From Actinomycetospora sp. NBRC 106375 (GTDB taxonomy: Bacteria > Actinomycetota > Actinomycetes > Mycobacteriales > Pseudonocardiaceae), in the NCBI RefSeq assembly GCF_030269665.1, contig NZ_BSTS01000001.1, forward strand, positions 434,001 to 498,000: a stretch of DNA of 64,000 nucleotides, in the 5' to 3' direction. A model generated the notes under the pieces. That model had not been told where the DNA came from. It ran no database searches and saw only the letters and a program-made list of their open reading frames with translations. Every line of letters starts with the position of its first letter. Positions within the stretch are counted from its first letter, which is position 1. Positions 1-10,560 of this stretch are shown here, piece by piece. The translations under genes were made by a program, and so were the position numbers.

Positions 1-176
1 CGGAGATCCCCGACGGGCTCGCCGACGCCGTCATCCGCGTCCCGCGCCTGGAGCCCGAGCTCGACCCGATCCTGCTCGGCGTGCCGCTGCAGCTGCTCGC
101 CTACCACTGCGCGCGGGCGCTCGGCCGCGACATCGACAAGCCCCGCAACCTCGCCAAGAGCGTCACCGTCGAATAG
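1..176 (+). CDS. glmS: Glutamine-fructose-6-phosphate aminotransferase, 3' end only
   Basis: Only the last 57 codons lie in the window; the first complete codon begins at base 3 and the TAG stop is at 174-176. The C-terminus reads [20 protein letters not shown] followed by [10 protein letters not shown], the characteristic end of the GlmS isomerase (SIS) domain. GlmS makes glucosamine-6-phosphate from fructose-6-phosphate and glutamine for peptidoglycan precursor synthesis in the cytoplasm. The gene converges on the Clp ATPase gene, with a hairpin between them. Identity rests on this short but highly conserved tail; the amidotransferase domain is outside the window. Confidence 0.9.
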   Translation, partial: EIPDGLADAVIRVPRLEPELDPILLGVPLQLLAYHCARALGRDIDKPRNLAKSVTVE

Positions 177-181
177 CCCTC

Positions 182-218
182 GTGAGCAGTTGGCGCCCCT
201 CTGGGGGGCGCCAACTGC

Positions 219-222
<4 letters not shown>
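182..222. terminator. Perfect hairpin between convergent genes
   Basis: An 18-bp perfect stem, GTGAGCAGTTGGCGCCCC at 182-199 and its complement at 205-222, with a 5-nt loop at 200-204. It starts 6 bases after the glmS stop and covers the stop codon of the convergent Clp gene (complement of 219-221), so it can serve as a bidirectional terminator. There is no T-tract, as is usual in high-GC actinobacteria. Confidence 0.85.
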
Positions 223-2159
<1,937 letters not shown>

Positions 2160-2178
2160 CGCTCCATCATGCGCGCGC

Positions 2179-2466
2179 TCAGCAGGAGGGCTCGACGGAG
2201 AGGACGCCGGGCAGCGTGCGGACGCGGTCGGCGAACTCCGCGCACTCGGTGCTGGTGAGCGCGACGGTGCACTGGACGCACGAGCAGCTGACGCCCTCGT
2301 GGACGTCGACCGAGAAGTCCGGGACGCGGTAGCCGAACGAGCAGAGCGCGGACGCGAGGTCCATGACGCCGGGCATGCCGCCGGTGGTGAGGATCGTGAA
2401 CGGGCGGGGCAGCCGCGAGGCGCGTCGCGGGGCGGGGGCGGTGCGGGGCTGCTCGATGGTCGTCAC
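2179..2466 (-). CDS. Small ACT-like hypothetical protein
   Basis: A 95-residue cytoplasmic protein of unknown function. After a basic N-terminus (about 25 residues) the pattern [19 protein letters not shown] ... [19 protein letters not shown] ... [10 protein letters not shown] resembles a single ACT-type beta-alpha-beta-beta-alpha-beta domain, as in regulatory subunits that bind amino acids. It contains a CSCVQC cluster (residues about 61-66), further cysteines near residues 42 and 75, and a C-terminal Cys, which is notable for its size. It lies 20 bp downstream of the start of the Clp gene on the same strand and has its own promoter and a structured leader of about 155 nt. The ACT assignment is inferred from pattern only; binding of metal or thiol ligands by the Cys cluster is possible. 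Confidence 0.65.
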   Translation of the reverse strand: MTTIEQPRTAPAPRRASRLPRPFTILTTGGMPGVMDLASALCSFGYRVPDFSVDVHEGVSCSCVQCTVALTSTECAEFADRVRTLPGVLSVEPSC

Positions 2467-2622
2467 GACGTGGGCTCCCGAGGATCCGGTGGTGGAGGTG
2501 GATCCGAGCCAGGTCTCGGCGGACCGCTACGAGCCCCGGAGGGGCGAGCGGTGGTGCGCGCCGGGGCCCTGGCTCACCCGGCGCGCCGAAGTACTACCTC
2601 TCGACGGAGCGCTGCCTGCATG
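2467..2622 (-). other. Long structured 5' leader of the ACT-like gene
   Basis: The 333-base gap between 2466 and 2800 holds no convincing gene. Its left part is the predicted leader of the minus-strand gene. It contains a 10-bp perfect stem GCGCGCCGGG (2556-2565) / CCCGGCGCGC (2577-2586), a smaller GCCCC/GGGGC hairpin near 2533-2545, and paired GGATCC palindromes near 2485-2515. A long structured leader before a small ACT-like protein could be regulatory; I do not recognise a known riboswitch consensus. Confidence 0.4.
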
Positions 2623-2628
2623 ACGGGC

Positions 2629-2656
2629 ATGTTACCCCCGCCACTCCGATGGTCAA
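2629..2656 (-). promoter_or_regulatory. Sigma-70-type promoter for the ACT-like gene
   Basis: On the minus strand, -35 TTGACC (2656-2651) and -10 TAACAT (2634-2629) are separated by 16 bp. This is one of the best consensus matches in the window. Transcription would begin near 2622, giving a leader of about 155 nt before the GTG/ATG at 2466. Confidence 0.6.
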
Positions 2657-2799
2657 CTCGGCACCCCGGCGCGTCCGCCTCGATCGGGTGATCGTCGCCC
2701 GTGATCACGCTAGGCCGTCGCGCTCCGATCACCACGTGTCATCGCCCCGACCGGCCACTGGTCCCGACGCGCCGTCATCGGGAAAACTGGTGACGATAT

Positions 2800-4817
2800 G
2801 TGACCGATCGCGGGGCAGGGGCGGGGTTGAGCGAGTCCACCATCGGGTCCGTCGTGGGCGGGGTGCGCCTGGACGCCGAGATCGGCCGCGGTGGCATGGG
2901 CGTCGTCTACCGGGGCTTCCAGACCGCCCTCAACCGCACGGTGGCGGTGAAGGTCGTCCGCGGCGCGTTCGCCGACGACGAGGACTACCGCGCCCGGTTC
3001 CGGCGGGAGTGCGAGCTCGCCGCCTCCCTCGAGCACCCGCACGTCGTCCCGATCTACTCCGCCGACGTCGACGAGGGCCGACTCTCCGTCGTCATGCGCT
3101 TCGTCGACGGCCTCGACCTCGCCGCGGTCCTCGGGCGGCACGGCCGGCTCTCCCCGTCCTACGCCGTCGAGCTGATCGGCCAGATCGCCTCCGCCCTCGA
3201 CGCCGCGCACCGCCAGGGACTGGTCCACCGCGACGTGAAGCCGCCAACATCCTCGTGAGCAGCGCCGATGGCCGGCCGCACGCGTACCTCACCGACTTCG
3301 GGCTGAGCCGCGCCGGCACCGACCCCCGGGGGATCACCGGCAGCGGGGTGCTCATGGGCACGCCCGAGTACATGGCCCCGGAGCAGTACGAGGCGTCCCG
3401 GGGCCCCGACCCGCGCAGCGACGCCTACGCCCTCGGCTGCGTGCTCTACCAGTGCCTCACCGGCCGCGCGCCGTTCCGTCAGGACTCGGCGGCCGGCCTG
3501 ATGTGGGCGCACCTCTCCGCGCCGCCCCCGTCGCCCCGCGCGGACGTCCCGACGCTGCCGCCGGCGGTCGACGGTGTCGTGGCGCGGGCGATGGCCAAGC
3601 GGCCCGAGGAGCGCTACGGCTCGGCCGGCGAGATGGTCCGCGCGTTCCGCGACGCCGTCACCGGCCCGGTCGGATCGTGGACGCCGACGCAGACCAGCCC
3701 GTCGGTCGTGCGGACGGCGACCATCCCCCGGCCCGCCACCGCACCGACACCGTGGACGCCGGGCCCACCGCCACCCCCACAGCAGCCGCCCCCACCGCAG
3801 CAGCAGCAGCCGCCGCAGCCGCGGGAACCGGTCGCCGCCGGGACGCCGCGCCGGTCCCGGTGGCTCACCGTCGGCGTGCCGGTCGCGGCCCTGCTGCTGG
3901 TGGCGGCGGTCGTCGCGGCCGTCGCGCTCGTGCCCTGGGACCGGGCGGGCTCGATCGCCGGGGCCGCGATCACCGTCGGGCGCAAGCCGCTCGACGTCGA
4001 GGTCGGCGCCGGGTCGGTGTGGACCGCCAACGCCGACGACGGCTCCGTCTCCCGGATCGACCCGGCCACCGGTTCCGCCACGACGATCCCGGTCGGCGGC
4101 TATCCGTCCCAGCTCGTCGTCACCCCGGAGGCGCTCTGGGTGCTCGACCTCTACACGTCGGTGAACCGCGTCGACCTGGCCACGGGTACCCAGACGGAGG
4201 TGGCCGGGCCGGGCGCGGGAATCACCGCGATCGAGGGCGGCGGCGGCTACCTGTGGATGGCCCACGGCGACACGAACACGGTCTCGCGCATCGACATGGC
4301 CACGCGGCGCCTCGACCCGCTGCCGCCGGTCCCGGTGGGCCGGCGCCCGAGCACGCTGGCCTGGGTCGGCGACACGCTGTTCGTCGGGAACGCCGACGAC
4401 CGCACGATGTCGCTGATCGACCGCAGCGGCCGGCAGTTCTCGCCCCCGATCGTCTTCTCCACCGACGTCGGCGGGATGGAGGTGGACGGCGGGACGATCT
4501 TCGTCGTCTTCGGGGACGCGAACGCCCCCGCGGACCAGGCGCGGTTCCTCACCCGGCCCGTCGAGGCCGCCTCGCACGTCGTCGGCGCCCCGATCGACCT
4601 CGGGCCCGCCTCGTGGTTCGAGGTCGGGCACGGCGCCGGCTGGGCCGCCTACCCGTTCGCCGACGAGATCCGCCGGATCGACCTGCAGACCGGCACCGCC
4701 AGCGGCGACCCGATCGAGGGCGTGGGCCGCGACGTCGGCGCGATGCGCGCCGACGGCACCGACCTGTGGGTCACCGACATCCGCGAGAACACCCTGACCC
4801 GGGTGGCGCTCGAGTAG
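2800..4817 (+). pseudogene. PknD-like membrane Ser/Thr kinase, frameshifted in the catalytic loop
   Basis: The first frame (2800-3258, GTG start) carries the kinase N-lobe: glycine loop GRGGMGVV (residues 29-36), VAVKVV with Lys51, and LVHRDVKP at 141-148, then runs to a stop. The next frame, resuming at 3243, continues exactly with ANILV, TDFGLS, GTPEYMAPEQ and the C-lobe. One base, most simply a C in the run at 3241-3242, is missing. Downstream come a Pro/Gln-rich linker (about 3750-3830), one membrane helix (about 3860-3930), and an extracellular repeat region with VWTANADDGSVSRIDPATG-type motifs, a YVTN/NHL-like beta-propeller. This is the architecture of mycobacterial PknD. If the shift is real the kinase is dead; if it is a sequencing error the gene is intact and about 672 residues long. 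Confidence 0.85.
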
Positions 4818-4821
4818 GTCG

Positions 4822-5616
4822 TCAGACCATCACGATCCCGCCGTCGATCATCACCGCCTGCCCGGTCATGTAGTCGGCGTCGCGGCTCGCGAGGTAGGAG
4901 ACGAACGACGCGACGTCCTCGGGCGTCTGCACGCGGCCGAGGGCGATGAGCTGCGAGTACTGCTTCAGGGCCTCCCCCTTGCCGGTGCCGAGGTAGCCGC
5001 CGAGGCCCTCGTCGATCTCGTCCCACATGGTCGTGCCGACGATGCCCGGGCAGTAGGCGTTGACGGTGATCCGGTGGCTCGCGAGCTCCTTCGCGGCGGC
5101 CTGGGTCAGCGCCCGCACCGCGAACTTCGACGCCGAGTAGTGCCCGAGGTGGTCGAAGCCCTGGTGCCCGGCGATGGAGGCGGCGTTGATGATCTTCCCG
5201 CCGCGCCCCTGCTCGATCATCGCCTCGGCCGCGGCCTGCAGGCACCAGAGCACGCCGCCCACGTTGATCCCGAGCATGCGCTGCAGGTCCTCGGGCGTGA
5301 CCTCGAGCAGTGTCTTGACCTGGGCGATGCCCGCGTTGGCGACCATGACGTCGATCGACCCGAAGCGCTCGCGCGCCGCGGCGACCAGCGCCGTGCAGGC
5401 GTCCTTGTCGGCCACGTCGGTCGCGGTCGCCGCCGCCTGCCCGCCGGCGTCGGTGATCTCCTTCGCGACGCCCTGCGCCGTGGCCGGGTCGATGTCGGAG
5501 ACCATCACCGCCAGCCCGTCGGTCGCGAGCCGGCGCGCGATGGCGGCGCCGATCCCCCGTCCGGCGCCGGTGACGACGGCGACGCGCGTCCCAGCGGCGT
5601 TGTCCGGGGCGGTCAC
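4822..5616 (-). CDS. SDR acetoin/diacetyl reductase (2,3-butanediol dehydrogenase type)
   Basis: A 264-residue classical short-chain dehydrogenase. It shows TGAGRGIG (16-23) for the cofactor, Asp41 at the end of beta-2 favouring NAD(H), NAG at 94-96, Ser147, and the YSASK motif with Tyr160 and Lys164. The C-terminal pattern TTMWDEIDEGLGGYLGTGKG is typical of the acetoin reductase/meso-butanediol dehydrogenase branch, which interconverts diacetyl, acetoin and 2,3-butanediol. The GTG start overlaps the stop of the upstream zinc dehydrogenase by 4 bases (GTGA, 5613-5616), so the two are translationally coupled. It converges on the kinase gene with a 4-base gap. Substrate is inferred from family and neighbour. 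Confidence 0.85.
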   Translation of the reverse strand: MTAPDNAAGTRVAVVTGAGRGIGAAIARRLATDGLAVMVSDIDPATAQGVAKEITDAGGQAAATATDVADKDACTALVAAARERFGSIDVMVANAGIAQVKTLLEVTPEDLQRMLGINVGGVLWCLQAAAEAMIEQGRGGKIINAASIAGHQGFDHLGHYSASKFAVRALTQAAAKELASHRITVNAYCPGIVGTTMWDEIDEGLGGYLGTGKGEALKQYSQLIALGRVQTPEDVASFVSYLASRDADYMTGQAVMIDGGIVMV

Positions 5617-6668
5617 GGGTGCACCAGGATCTTCACGTTGGTCTCCTTGTGGTCGATGAGCTCGCGGAAGCCCTGCTCGACGATGTCCTCGAGCGGGATG
5701 CGGCCGGTGATGAACTGGTCGACGTCGACGACGCCGGAACGGATGAGATCGATGACCTCGGGGTGCCGGCCCGCGTAGGCCAGCGAGCCGATGAGCCGGA
5801 TCTCGGAGAACACGAGGGTGTTCACGTCGAAGGTCGCGGGGTGGCCCCAGATCGAGACGTTGATGCACGTGCCGCCCGGCCGGGTGGACGCGACGGCCTG
5901 GGCAAGGACGGGGTCGAGGCCGGCGCACTCGAACGTCACGTCCGCGCCCGCCCCGTCGGTCAGCTCGCGGATGCGCTCCGGCACGTCCTCCTGCGTGGGG
6001 TCGAGGACGACGTCGGCGCCCGCGCCGGGGGCCTTCGCCTTGCGCGCGTCGGCGGGCTCGACGACGACGATCTGACCGGCGCCCGCCGCGCGCAGCGCCG
6101 CGGCCGTGACGAGCCCGATCGGGCCGGACCCGAACACCGCGGCGGTCTGGCCCTTCTCGATCCCCGACAGCTTGGTGGCGTGGTAGCCGACGGCGAGCGG
6201 CTCGACGAGCGCACCCTGCTCGGCGGACAGACCGTCGATGGGGTGCACCCAGCGCTGGTCGACGACCATCTTCTCGGCGAACCCGCCCTGGTCCCCGTCG
6301 AGGCCGATGAACCCCAGCTGGCGGCAGACGTTGTAGCGCCCGGCTCGGCAGGCCACGCACGTCCCGCACACGTCGTAGGGCTCGACCACGACGCGGTCGC
6401 CCTCGGACACCCCGGTGACGCCCGAGCCGACCCCGGCGACGACCCCCGAGAACTCGTGCCCGAGCGTGATCGGGATGGCACCGCCGGTCAGCGGGTGCGG
6501 TGCCTGCGGGGTGGGCGTGAAGATCGGGCCGTCGAGGAACTCGTGGAGGTCGGTGCCGCAGATGCCGCACCACTCGACGGCGACCTGGACCTGGCCGGGG
6601 CCGGGACGGGGTTCGGGCACGTCCTCGACGCGCACGTCACCCCGGCCGTGGAAGCGAGCAGCCTTCAT
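5613..6668 (-). CDS. Zinc-dependent (R,R)-butanediol dehydrogenase type MDR enzyme
   Basis: A 351-residue medium-chain dehydrogenase. Catalytic zinc ligands are in CGICGTD (Cys37) and GHE (His71, Glu72), and the structural zinc site uses Cys101, Cys104, Cys107 and Cys115. The Rossmann motif GSGPIG follows near residue 176. The long insert between CGICGTDLHEF and ITLGHEFSG is typical of the BDH subfamily, which oxidises butanediol to acetoin with NAD+. It is the first gene of a two-gene operon with the SDR. The AcoR-like regulator gene lies 48 bp upstream on the same strand, suggesting control by acetoin or a related alcohol. Other secondary alcohols are possible substrates. Confidence 0.85.
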   Translation of the reverse strand: MKAARFHGRGDVRVEDVPEPRPGPGQVQVAVEWCGICGTDLHEFLDGPIFTPTPQAPHPLTGGAIPITLGHEFSGVVAGVGSGVTGVSEGDRVVVEPYDVCGTCVACRAGRYNVCRQLGFIGLDGDQGGFAEKMVVDQRWVHPIDGLSAEQGALVEPLAVGYHATKLSGIEKGQTAAVFGSGPIGLVTAAALRAAGAGQIVVVEPADARKAKAPGAGADVVLDPTQEDVPERIRELTDGAGADVTFECAGLDPVLAQAVASTRPGGTCINVSIWGHPATFDVNTLVFSEIRLIGSLAYAGRHPEVIDLIRSGVVDVDQFITGRIPLEDIVEQGFRELIDHKETNVKILVHP

Positions 6669-6716
6669 GGGTCCTCCCTGAGACGGTCTGGCGCCATCCC
6701 ACGGGAGTGACCGGTG

Positions 6717-7985
6717 TCACGGCCAGGGTTGCAGCGGTGTTGCAGACCCGTCCGGTCCGAACAGCCGTGCCAGCTCCCCCGCGGACGGCGCAGCGACCTC
6801 GACGCCCGGGGCGATCCGGTAGGGACGCGCGGCGAGCAGCCCGCCGAGCACGCGGCGCAGGCGGGACAGCTCGGCCCGCACGGTGACGAGGTGGTCGGCG
6901 TCGTCGTAGAGCGCGCGGCTGATGGCGGCCGCGTCGAGCCCGGTGCTGCCCGCCCGCATGAGCAGGGCGAGGATCTGCAGGTGGCGGCGCCCGAGGGTGT
7001 GTCGCCACCGCTCGTTGCCCTCCACCACCGCGCCCGGAGGGTCACCGTCGAGGTCGAGGCGCAGCCGCGTCGCCCCCGGTCCGGCGCCGTCGGACGGGCG
7101 CAGCAGCCACCCGCCGGGGACGCGGTCGGGCAGGCAGGCCCCGAGGCCGTGGATGAGCATCGCCTCGCCCGCGCGGGGCACGCCGACGCGGTCGCGCGGG
7201 GCGAGGCCGGTCGACGCCGCGACCCAGCCGTGCTCGTCGACGACGAGCGCCGGGCCGCTCTGGCGGGCCAGGACCGGCGCGGCCACCGCCCGCAGCTCCC
7301 CGAGCCGGCTCTCGTGCGCCGCCCACAGGCCGGTCTCGGCGAGCCGGACCGCGGTGTGGACGAGCGCCACCGTCGTGGGGTGCACCGTCGGTGCCGGGCC
7401 GGACAGGTCGACGACGCCGAGCATCTCGCCGGTGCGCGGGTCGTGGATCGGGCTGGCCGTGCAGGTCCACGGGTGCTGGGCGCGCACGAAGTGCTCGGCG
7501 GAGAACAGCTGCACCGAGGCGTGCTCCTCGAGCGCCGTGCCGATGGCGTTGGTGCCGACCGAGGCCTCGGTCCAGTCCGCGCCGGGCAGGAAGCCGAGGT
7601 CGTCGGCGAGCCGCCCGACCCGGACCGCGCCCTCGCGCCACAGCACGAGCCCGTCGGCCGCCGTGATCACCATGATGTGCTCGGCGTCCTCGGCCACGGC
7701 CGTGAGGCTCGCTCGCAGCTGCGGGAGCACGTGCGCGATCGGCGACTCGGCCCGGCGCCGTTCGACCATCTCCGGCGGCGCGGGATCGTCGAGCGACCGG
7801 CCGTCCGGCGCGACCCCGTAGGAGAGCACCCGGTCCCACGAGCGGCTGACGACCCGCCGCAGCGGCGTCGCGGGCCGGCTGCCGGACAGCCGCGCGTCGT
7901 GGGCCTGGTGGAGCATCCGGGCGTGCCGCCGCAGATCGGTGGTGCGCGTGACGGCGCAGATGCCGTCGTCGGCGTGAGTCATCAT
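6717..7985 (-). CDS. GAF-domain AcoR-like transcriptional regulator without a sigma-54 ATPase domain
   Basis: About 422 residues. The N-terminus (SRSWDRVLSYGVAPDG) and the GAF region with ASVGTNAIGTALEE are hallmarks of the AcoR/acetoin-activator family. The AAA+ sigma-54 interaction domain is missing. The C-terminal part (LQILALLMRAG ... AISRALYDDADHLVTVRAEL) looks like a winged-helix output domain, as in actinobacterial relatives that lack sigma-54. The start is set by GAGGGGG 5-8 bases before paired ATG codons at 7985/7982. It lies just upstream of the butanediol dehydrogenase pair and probably activates it. The ligand is inferred. Confidence 0.75.
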   Translation of the reverse strand: MMTHADDGICAVTRTTDLRRHARMLHQAHDARLSGSRPATPLRRVVSRSWDRVLSYGVAPDGRSLDDPAPPEMVERRRAESPIAHVLPQLRASLTAVAEDAEHIMVITAADGLVLWREGAVRVGRLADDLGFLPGADWTEASVGTNAIGTALEEHASVQLFSAEHFVRAQHPWTCTASPIHDPRTGEMLGVVDLSGPAPTVHPTTVALVHTAVRLAETGLWAAHESRLGELRAVAAPVLARQSGPALVVDEHGWVAASTGLAPRDRVGVPRAGEAMLIHGLGACLPDRVPGGWLLRPSDGAGPGATRLRLDLDGDPPGAVVEGNERWRHTLGRRHLQILALLMRAGSTGLDAAAISRALYDDADHLVTVRAELSRLRRVLGGLLAARPYRIAPGVEVAAPSAGELARLFGPDGSATPLQPWP

Positions 7986-8077
7986 CGACCCCCTCGACCG
8001 TCGGCGGACCTCGCCGCAGCCTAGGCAGCGCCGGTGACCGGCGCCATACGACGAGTGCCCCACCCGGGAGGAGCGCG

Positions 8078-8650
8078 TTGACGACGACCCGCCGCACGAC
8101 CCCGCCGCTGCGCACCGCGACGGACGCCGACGTCCCGGCGATCGCCGCGCTCATGCGCGCGTCGGTCCGCGCCGCGTTCCCGCGCTGGTACACCCCCGAG
8201 CAGGCGGCCGCGGGCGAGATCCACATCGCCCACCTGGACCGCGCGATGGTCGACGACGGCACCTACTTCGTGCACGACGACGGCGGCCAGATCGTGGCGT
8301 GCGGGGGCTGGAGCCGCCGCGCCCGGCTCTACACCGGCTCCGGCGATCGCGACGACGACGCTCGCCTGCTCGATCCCACCAGGGAACCCGCGCGAGTGCG
8401 GGCGATGTTCGTCAGCGGCGACCACACCCGCCGCGGTCTGGGCCGCGCGATCCTGGAGGCGAGCGCCCGGGCCGCCGGCGCGGAGGGCTTCCGCGACCTC
8501 GTGCTGATGGCGACGCTGCCCGGCGTCCCGCTCTACACGGCGTTCGGGTTCAGCGAAGTGCGCCGGGTCGAGGTCACGACCCCCGACGGTCTCGGGCTCG
8601 CCGGGGTCGAGATGACGCGGCCGATCACCGCCGCCGACCTCCGCGCCTGA
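8078..8650 (+). CDS. GNAT-family N-acetyltransferase
   Basis: A 190-residue acetyltransferase. It begins with LRTATDADVPAIAALMRAS and has the acetyl-CoA motif A near FVSGDHTRRGLGRAILEAS, where R-x-x-G-x-G/A binds the pyrophosphate, then the motif B segment LYTAFGFSEV. The TTG start is supported by GGAGG 7-8 bases upstream. It is divergent from the AcoR-like gene. Its stop codon abuts that of the convergent VOC gene: the palindrome TGATCA at 8648-8653 supplies both stops with no gap. Substrate unknown. Confidence 0.8.
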   Translation: MTTTRRTTPPLRTATDADVPAIAALMRASVRAAFPRWYTPEQAAAGEIHIAHLDRAMVDDGTYFVHDDGGQIVACGGWSRRARLYTGSGDRDDDARLLDPTREPARVRAMFVSGDHTRRGLGRAILEASARAAGAEGFRDLVLMATLPGVPLYTAFGFSEVRRVEVTTPDGLGLAGVEMTRPITAADLRA

Positions 8651-9073
8651 TCACTGCAGGCAGAACTCGTTGCCCTCCGGGTCGGCCATGACCAGGCACC
8701 AGCCGGTCGGCTCGTCGACCTCGTAGAGGAACCGCGCGCCGGCGCCCTCGAGCTTCTCGCGGTGGGCCTGCGCGCGCTCCCTGCGGTCGTCCGCGTGGCC
8801 GCCCACGTTGACGTCGAGGTGGACGCGGTTCTTCACCGTCTTGTCCTCGGGCACCTTCTGGAACAGCACCCGGGGCCCCGCCCCGTCCGGGTCGACGACC
8901 GCGTCGAGCCGGTCCCACTGCTCCTGCGGGATGCCGATCGTCCCGGCGAAGTCCTCCCACGAGTCGAAGCCCGGCGGCGGGGGCTGGCGGACGTAGTCCA
9001 GCGCGAGCGCCCAGAACTGCGCCTGCTTCGCCGGATCGTGGGCGTCGAACGTGATCTGCACACCGATGGCCAT
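8651..9073 (-). CDS. VOC (glyoxalase-like) family protein
   Basis: A 140-residue protein with one vicinal-oxygen-chelate repeat. It opens with VQITFDAHDPAKQAQFWALALDY, has LFQKVPEDKTVKNRVHLDVNV, and ends with VMADPEGNEFCLQ. The D-A-H motif near the start, HLDV and the E of PEGNEF are the usual metal-ligand positions. The family is widespread in actinobacteria and mostly uncharacterised, including resistance proteins and glyoxalase-like enzymes. ATG start at 9073. No operon partner is obvious. Confidence 0.75.
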   Translation of the reverse strand: MAIGVQITFDAHDPAKQAQFWALALDYVRQPPPPGFDSWEDFAGTIGIPQEQWDRLDAVVDPDGAGPRVLFQKVPEDKTVKNRVHLDVNVGGHADDRRERAQAHREKLEGAGARFLYEVDEPTGWCLVMADPEGNEFCLQ

Positions 9074-9113
9074 GGCGCGCAGTGTGTCGCAAGGGGCGGA
9101 CAGCTCCGGTCCG

Positions 9114-9785
9114 TCACCGCCGCTGCCCGGGCCCGTCTCCCGCCGCGGCGAGGCGGCGCAGAGCGGCGTGGTGCACCGTCGGCGGAGCGGCGGCGGGCTC
9201 GAGGGCACAGCGGACGAGGGCGTGGGCGAGGTCGTCGACCGGCAGCGCGATCGGGACGAGCAGGAGCCGGACCAGCGGCGACGTGGACGCCGGCAGCACA
9301 CCGCCCGGGCGGGCGCACCGGACGACGAACCCGGGGGTGTCTCCAGCGAGGGCCTGCAGGTCGCGCTCGGTGCGGCCTTTGAGGTGACGCGTCCGCCGCT
9401 CCCACGACAGCCGGGCGGTCTCGGTCGGGTCGGCGCCCATGCCGCTGAGGTAGACGAAGACGACCGGCCGGTGCCGCGCCGCGATCCCCCGGGCCAGAGC
9501 GAGCGTCGTGGTGTGGGTCAGCCGCTCGTGGGCGTCGGGATCGGCCTCGTCGGCGGCCGTGGCGCCGATCGTCCAGATCAGGGCGTCGTGGGCCGCCACC
9601 TCGCCGAGCACGGCGTCGGACCAGACGGTGAAGTCGGTGTGGACCACCGTCGTCAGGCGGGGCGACGTCGTCGCGAACGGCCGGCGGGTGAGCGCCGTGA
9701 CCTCCTCGACCCGCTCGTCGGCCAGCAGCCGCGCGAGCACCGCTCCGCCGACGAACCCGGTGGCCCCGGTGAGCACGACACGCAC
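9114..9785 (-). CDS. NAD(P)-binding atypical SDR (NAD-dependent epimerase-like)
   Basis: A 223-residue protein starting MRVVLTGATGFVGGAV, with the TGATGFVG nucleotide-binding motif at residues 7-14. The fold continues through LIWTIGATAA, VFVYLSGMGADP and RCARPGGVLP. The classical YxxxK motif is not seen, as in atypical NmrA/complex-I-type SDRs of about 220 residues. Probably a redox-sensing or oxidoreductase protein; the substrate cannot be deduced. It is divergent from udgX, with start codons 35 bp apart. Confidence 0.7.
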   Translation of the reverse strand: MRVVLTGATGFVGGAVLARLLADERVEEVTALTRRPFATTSPRLTTVVHTDFTVWSDAVLGEVAAHDALIWTIGATAADEADPDAHERLTHTTTLALARGIAARHRPVVFVYLSGMGADPTETARLSWERRTRHLKGRTERDLQALAGDTPGFVVRCARPGGVLPASTSPLVRLLLVPIALPVDDLAHALVRCALEPAAAPPTVHHAALRRLAAAGDGPGQRR

Positions 9786-9820
9786 GCGTCCATCCTGCTC
9801 CTCCTGGGCACCCCCGGCCG

Positions 9821-10450
9821 GTGACCGAACCGCTGGATCTGTTCGCCGAGGCCCCGGACCTGGACACGATCCGGGAGCAGGCGGCCGCCTGCACGCGCTG
9901 CGAGCTGTACGAGCACAGCACGCAGACGGTGTTCGGCGTCGGCCCGACGCGGGCCCGGCTCGTGATGGTCGGCGAGCAGCCCGGCGACCAGGAGGACCGC
10001 CAGGGCGCCCCGTTCGTCGGGCCGGCCGGGCGCCTGCTCGACCAGGCCCTCGACGCGGCCGGCATCGCCCGCGACGACGCCTACGTCACCAACGCCGTCA
10101 AGCACTTCAACTTCCGCTACCAGGGCAAGCGGCGCATCCACGAGACGCCGAAGGCACCGCACATCACAGCGTGCCGGCCGTGGCTCGAGGCCGAGCTGGC
10201 CGCGGTGGCGCCCCAGGTGCTGCTGACGCTCGGCGCGACCGCGGGCAAGTCCCTGCTCGGGGCGAAGTTCCGGATCACCGCCGAACGCGGCGAGCCGCGC
10301 TCGTGGAACGACATGACGCTCGTGCCGACGATCCACCCGTCGGCGATCCTGCGCGCCGACCGCGCGCGCGGGCAGGACCGCGACGAGATGATGGCCGGCT
10401 TCGTCGCCGACCTGGAGGTCGCGGGCGGGCTGCTCGTCGCCAGGGGCTGA
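9821..10450 (+). CDS. udgX: UdgX, uracil-DNA-binding family UDG that crosslinks to abasic DNA
   Basis: A 209-residue uracil-DNA glycosylase superfamily protein. It has the family-4-like motif GEQPGDQED (51-59), the TNAVKHF segment (90-96), and the UdgX-specific KRRIH loop (103-107) in GGKRRIHETP-like context. His107 corresponds to His109 of the mycobacterial enzyme, which forms a covalent bond with the abasic sugar after uracil removal. Cys24, Cys27 and Cys118 are likely iron-sulphur ligands, and HPSAIL provides the C-terminal motif. It acts on uracil arising from cytosine deamination, relevant in a 74% GC genome. GTG start. No recA/SOS neighbours are visible. Confidence 0.93.
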   Translation: MTEPLDLFAEAPDLDTIREQAAACTRCELYEHSTQTVFGVGPTRARLVMVGEQPGDQEDRQGAPFVGPAGRLLDQALDAAGIARDDAYVTNAVKHFNFRYQGKRRIHETPKAPHITACRPWLEAELAAVAPQVLLTLGATAGKSLLGAKFRITAERGEPRSWNDMTLVPTIHPSAILRADRARGQDRDEMMAGFVADLEVAGGLLVARG

Positions 10451-10560
10451 CGGGCCTCGCCTTCGGGCCACCGGTTGTGCCGCCGACCTCGTCCTCTCGC
10501 CGCGGGCCGCGCCGGCCGTCATGCTTGCCTGGGGAACGACGGTCAGAGGGGGCGCCGCAC

